Positions 61,905-64,000 of a stretch of DNA of 64,000 bases are shown piece by piece (position 1 is the first letter of the stretch; the number at the start of each line of letters is the position of its first letter). The stretch comes from Algoriphagus aquimarinus (lineage in GTDB: Bacteria; Bacteroidota; Bacteroidia; Cytophagales; Cyclobacteriaceae). The DNA lies in the NCBI RefSeq assembly GCF_007997215.1, contig NZ_VORW01000008.1:62001-126000 (forward strand), given 5' to 3'. Below the pieces are notes generated by a model. It had not been told where the DNA came from, searched no databases, and worked only from the letters and a program-made list of their open reading frames with translations. The translations under genes were made by a program, and so were the position numbers.

Positions 61905-62381
61905 TTACTCTGCTGATCCTGCCATTTCTTTTGGGCCCTGATGTTCAAATCGCTTTCTCAGTTCGTCATAGATCGCCTGAGCTCCCGGTACTCCCATTTT
62001 GGCGGCGTACTTGATAGAATTGTAATAAATACGTGCCTGATCATAGGCCTCCGAGCCAGTCAAGCTGATCGTGTATTTAAAGGACTCCAACAATTGCTCC
62101 AGCGCAACCATAAAAGGTTTGAGTTGCTTGTATGCATCCAGATCCTTTTTCATTTCCTCTACCTCTAGAAAAGGCGGATTGAATTGGGGATTGGAAATAG
62201 CAAATTCCGTTGCCTTCTCTACGAACGGCAACGTACCGTCAGCCATCTTGGTCAGACGCTTGGCTCTGCCCTTGGTAAGGGATGTGAAATAAGGATCCAT
62301 AGTAGTTTGGATGTCCTGGATGTCCCCGCGCACCTTAATGATGTCTGCTTCTGGGATCACAATAGAGATTAGATTCTCCAT
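61905..62381 (-). CDS. Conserved hypothetical protein, helical
   Basis: A 158-residue protein with no signal peptide or membrane segment. Sequence is mostly amphipathic helix: MENLISIVIPEADIIKVRGD, then FLEVEEMKKDLDAYKQLKPFMVALEQLLESF, then YYNSIKYAAKMGVPGAQAIYDELRKRF. It has the look of small proteins shared among Bacteroidota but I cannot name a family. It has its own terminator and a 370-base upstream gap. Confidence 0.7.
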   Translation of the reverse strand: MENLISIVIPEADIIKVRGDIQDIQTTMDPYFTSLTKGRAKRLTKMADGTLPFVEKATEFAISNPQFNPPFLEVEEMKKDLDAYKQLKPFMVALEQLLESFKYTISLTGSEAYDQARIYYNSIKYAAKMGVPGAQAIYDELRKRFEHQGPKEMAGSAE

Positions 62382-62751
62382 AAAAATTTGTGTTTAAGGT
62401 AAAAGATTCATTAAAAACTGTATAAAATTTAGTTCTTAAAATATTAAAATTCAATAGGTTAGGCTGAATATTTTTGCAAACACATAGATGTATTCTTAAT
62501 CTAGCACATGGAGTGCCGTTTTCATACTCTTTTTCTTACCTATCATTTATCTGATAGCTCTGAAAGTCTTAGTACTTTGTACTACATACATTGCACTTCT
62601 CACAAACTATCTTTTCCGAAAAAATCAATAAATAACCCTAGAAGTAAATAAAATTTTTAATTAAGTTTTTTTATCCCAAAATTGACATGAAACGTTAAAT
62701 TGCAGTCCAGTTTTATCGATTGATTACAATAAACGCTCTAAATAATCTTTC
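62382..62751. other. Intergenic region, divergent promoters
   Basis: About 370 AT-rich bases between divergent genes. No hairpin of note, no repeat matching others in the window and no RNA gene was recognised. Confidence 0.5.
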
Positions 62752-63429
62752 ATGTCCAAATCAAATTCTTTTTACTTTCTGGCACTTTTTGCTCTTGCAA
62801 CGCTTCTAGCCTCATGCAGTTCGCAAAAAAGCAGTTCCGGTAAAGGCTTCGTCCAACTTTTCAATGGGGAAAACCTTGATGGTTGGGTAGGTAATAAAAC
62901 TTCGTACAGAGCAGAAGATGGCATGATCGTCATTGATCCCAAGGGAACTGGTGGAGGAAATCTATTCACTGAAAAGGAGTATGGAGACTTTATCCTTCGC
63001 TTTGAGTTTCAACTCACTCCTGGAGCCAACAATGGTCTAGGTATTCATGCGCCGCTAGAAGGAGATGTAGCTTATGTAGGCAAGGAGCTTCAGATTTTGG
63101 ATAATACGGCTGATAAATTTGCAGAGCTGGAAGAGTACCAGTACCACGGTTCAGTTTATGGCGTTATTCCTGCAAAACGTGGGTTTCAGAAACCTGTGGG
63201 CGAGTGGAATAAGCAAGAAGTGATTGTCAATCATCCACACATCAAAATCATCCTGAATGGAGAGACAATTCTAGATGGAGATTACCTAGAAGCAAGCAAA
63301 AACGGTACATTGGATCATAAGGAGCACCCGGGATTACAGCGCAGTTCTGGGCACATTGGCTTTTTAGGTCATGGTGATGTAGTCCGTTTTAAAAATATAA
63401 GTATCAAAGAATTAACAGCAACCAAGTAA
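62752..63429 (+). CDS. DUF1080 lipoprotein
   Basis: A 225-residue lipoprotein (signal MSKSNSFYFLALFALATLLASC). The DUF1080 domain is complete: FVQLFNGENLDGWVGNKTSYRAEDGMIVI, GGNLFTEKEYGDFILRFEFQL, GANNGLGIHAPLEGD, ELQILDN, YQYHGSVYG, WNKQEVIV, and HIGFLGHGDVVRFKNISIKEL at the end. It is 15 bases before a Gfo/Idh/MocA gene, matching the 3-keto-glycoside route in which the dehydrogenase oxidises a sugar and the DUF1080 enzyme cleaves it. Shorter than the copy at 27949 and not closely similar. Confidence 0.92.
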   Translation: MSKSNSFYFLALFALATLLASCSSQKSSSGKGFVQLFNGENLDGWVGNKTSYRAEDGMIVIDPKGTGGGNLFTEKEYGDFILRFEFQLTPGANNGLGIHAPLEGDVAYVGKELQILDNTADKFAELEEYQYHGSVYGVIPAKRGFQKPVGEWNKQEVIVNHPHIKIILNGETILDGDYLEASKNGTLDHKEHPGLQRSSGHIGFLGHGDVVRFKNISIKELTATK

Positions 63430-63444
63430 TAACTTCAATAAGAA

Positions 63445-64000
63445 ATGAGTAAGAAAATAGAAAGTATTGATCGTAGAGACTTTGTCAAAAAGAGTGGTTT
63501 AGGGATTTTAGGTGCTGCTTTAGCTCCTTCTCTTTTGGCCAGATTAAATGCCGGTGAACGCCTAAGAACAGCACATATTGGTCTTGGCGGTATGGGAATG
63601 GCTGATTTGGATGCTATTTCTTCACATGCATTAGTAGATGTTACAGCTCTTTGTGACGTGGATAGTGTGAATCTGGCGAAAGCTAAAGCACTTCATCCAA
63701 ACGCAAAAGTCTATTCAGATTATAGAGAATTGCTCAAAGAGATGGGCAATAAAATCGATGCTGTGGTAGTGTCTACTCCAGATCATACACATGCGCCTGC
63801 CTCTATGATGGCTATGGAAATGAACAAGCCAGTGTATTGTCAGAAGCCTTTGACTCACCATGTGAGTGAAGCTAGAGAAATGAGCAAGATGGCGACTGAA
63901 AAGAATTTGGTAACTCAGATGGGTATCCAGGTTCACTCTTTCTATGATTATAAATTGGCTACTCTGCTTATCCAGTCTGGAATCATCGGTAAGGTGCATA
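63445..64000 (+). CDS. Tat-exported Gfo/Idh/MocA oxidoreductase (3' cut by window)
   Basis: The frame from the ATG at 63445 stays open to the window end (185 residues seen). It starts MSKKIESIDRRDFVKKSGLG, a twin-arginine signal, then LRTAHIGLGGMGMADLDA (NAD-binding turn), TALCDVD, VVVSTPDHTHAPASMMAMEM and VYCQKPLTHHVSEAR, with the family's catalytic Lys in the Q-K-P motif. It is a periplasmic NAD(P)-dependent sugar oxidoreductase, and it probably works with the DUF1080 protein encoded just upstream. The C-terminal substrate domain lies beyond the window. Confidence 0.93.
   Translation, partial: MSKKIESIDRRDFVKKSGLGILGAALAPSLLARLNAGERLRTAHIGLGGMGMADLDAISSHALVDVTALCDVDSVNLAKAKALHPNAKVYSDYRELLKEMGNKIDAVVVSTPDHTHAPASMMAMEMNKPVYCQKPLTHHVSEAREMSKMATEKNLVTQMGIQVHSFYDYKLATLLIQSGIIGKVH

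Overview
The window reads as chromosomal DNA of a Bacteroidota bacterium of the Cytophagales, most like Cyclobacteriaceae/Algoriphagus. This is inferred from gene content: lipoboxes on many exported proteins, twin-arginine Gfo/Idh/MocA enzymes paired with DUF1080 proteins, GH67, GH109 and GH113 enzymes, a sulfatase, AddAB-type recombination proteins, FtsX-type permeases and a bifunctional hydrolase-OsmC fusion. Starts rarely show a Shine-Dalgarno sequence, which also fits the phylum. No rRNA, tRNA, CRISPR array, transposase or prophage was seen.

Layout. 1-6.2 kb: end of proS, a NfeD-FloA membrane pair, a WG-repeat protein, hemA, a helix-hairpin-helix protein and a solitary HsdR_N nuclease-like protein. 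6.2-11.4 kb: a Crp/Fnr regulator, rhodanese, DUF547 lipoprotein, FAD oxidoreductase and polytopic 4Fe-4S protein that look like a redox module. 11.4-17.4 kb: two GT2 glycosyltransferases, a GT-C-like membrane glycosyltransferase and lipoproteins, interrupted by an HNH_2-like gene. 17.4-20.5 kb: a DUF6503-like lipoprotein, the hydrolase-OsmC fusion and a GH113-like enzyme. 20.6-25.9 kb: a two-gene conflict-type locus (DUF4062/TIR-like protein plus STAND NTPase with a membrane segment and a pYEATS-like C-terminus) facing an exported protein of unknown function. 26.4-40.5 kb: GH109-like, DUF1080, EEP phosphodiesterase, AsmA-like, PRC-barrel, PaiB-like, PIF1-like helicase, DJ-1/PfpI, lipase-like, VOC and GH67 genes. 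40.6-46.7 kb: AddA and AddB homologues. 46.8-55.8 kb: beta-barrel and LVIVD proteins, a tandem repeat array of about 1.65 kb, GrpB, a sulfatase and an FtsX-type permease. 56.4-61.3 kb: a single-chain restriction-modification enzyme with two overlapping or closely spaced downstream genes. 61.3-64 kb: a decayed coiled-coil remnant, a small conserved protein, and a second DUF1080 plus Gfo/Idh/MocA pair cut by the window end.

The most unusual content is the STAND/DUF4062 locus, the restriction enzyme carrying two in-frame segments that look like dispersed DNA repeats, the tandem array whose hairpin arms covary between units, and a 21-bp-periodic remnant that reads on the minus strand as a Leu/Gln heptad repeat broken by three Gln-to-stop changes. 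Several intergenic regions are packed with palindromes of REP/MITE type. All family assignments come from motif recognition by eye; no database was searched.
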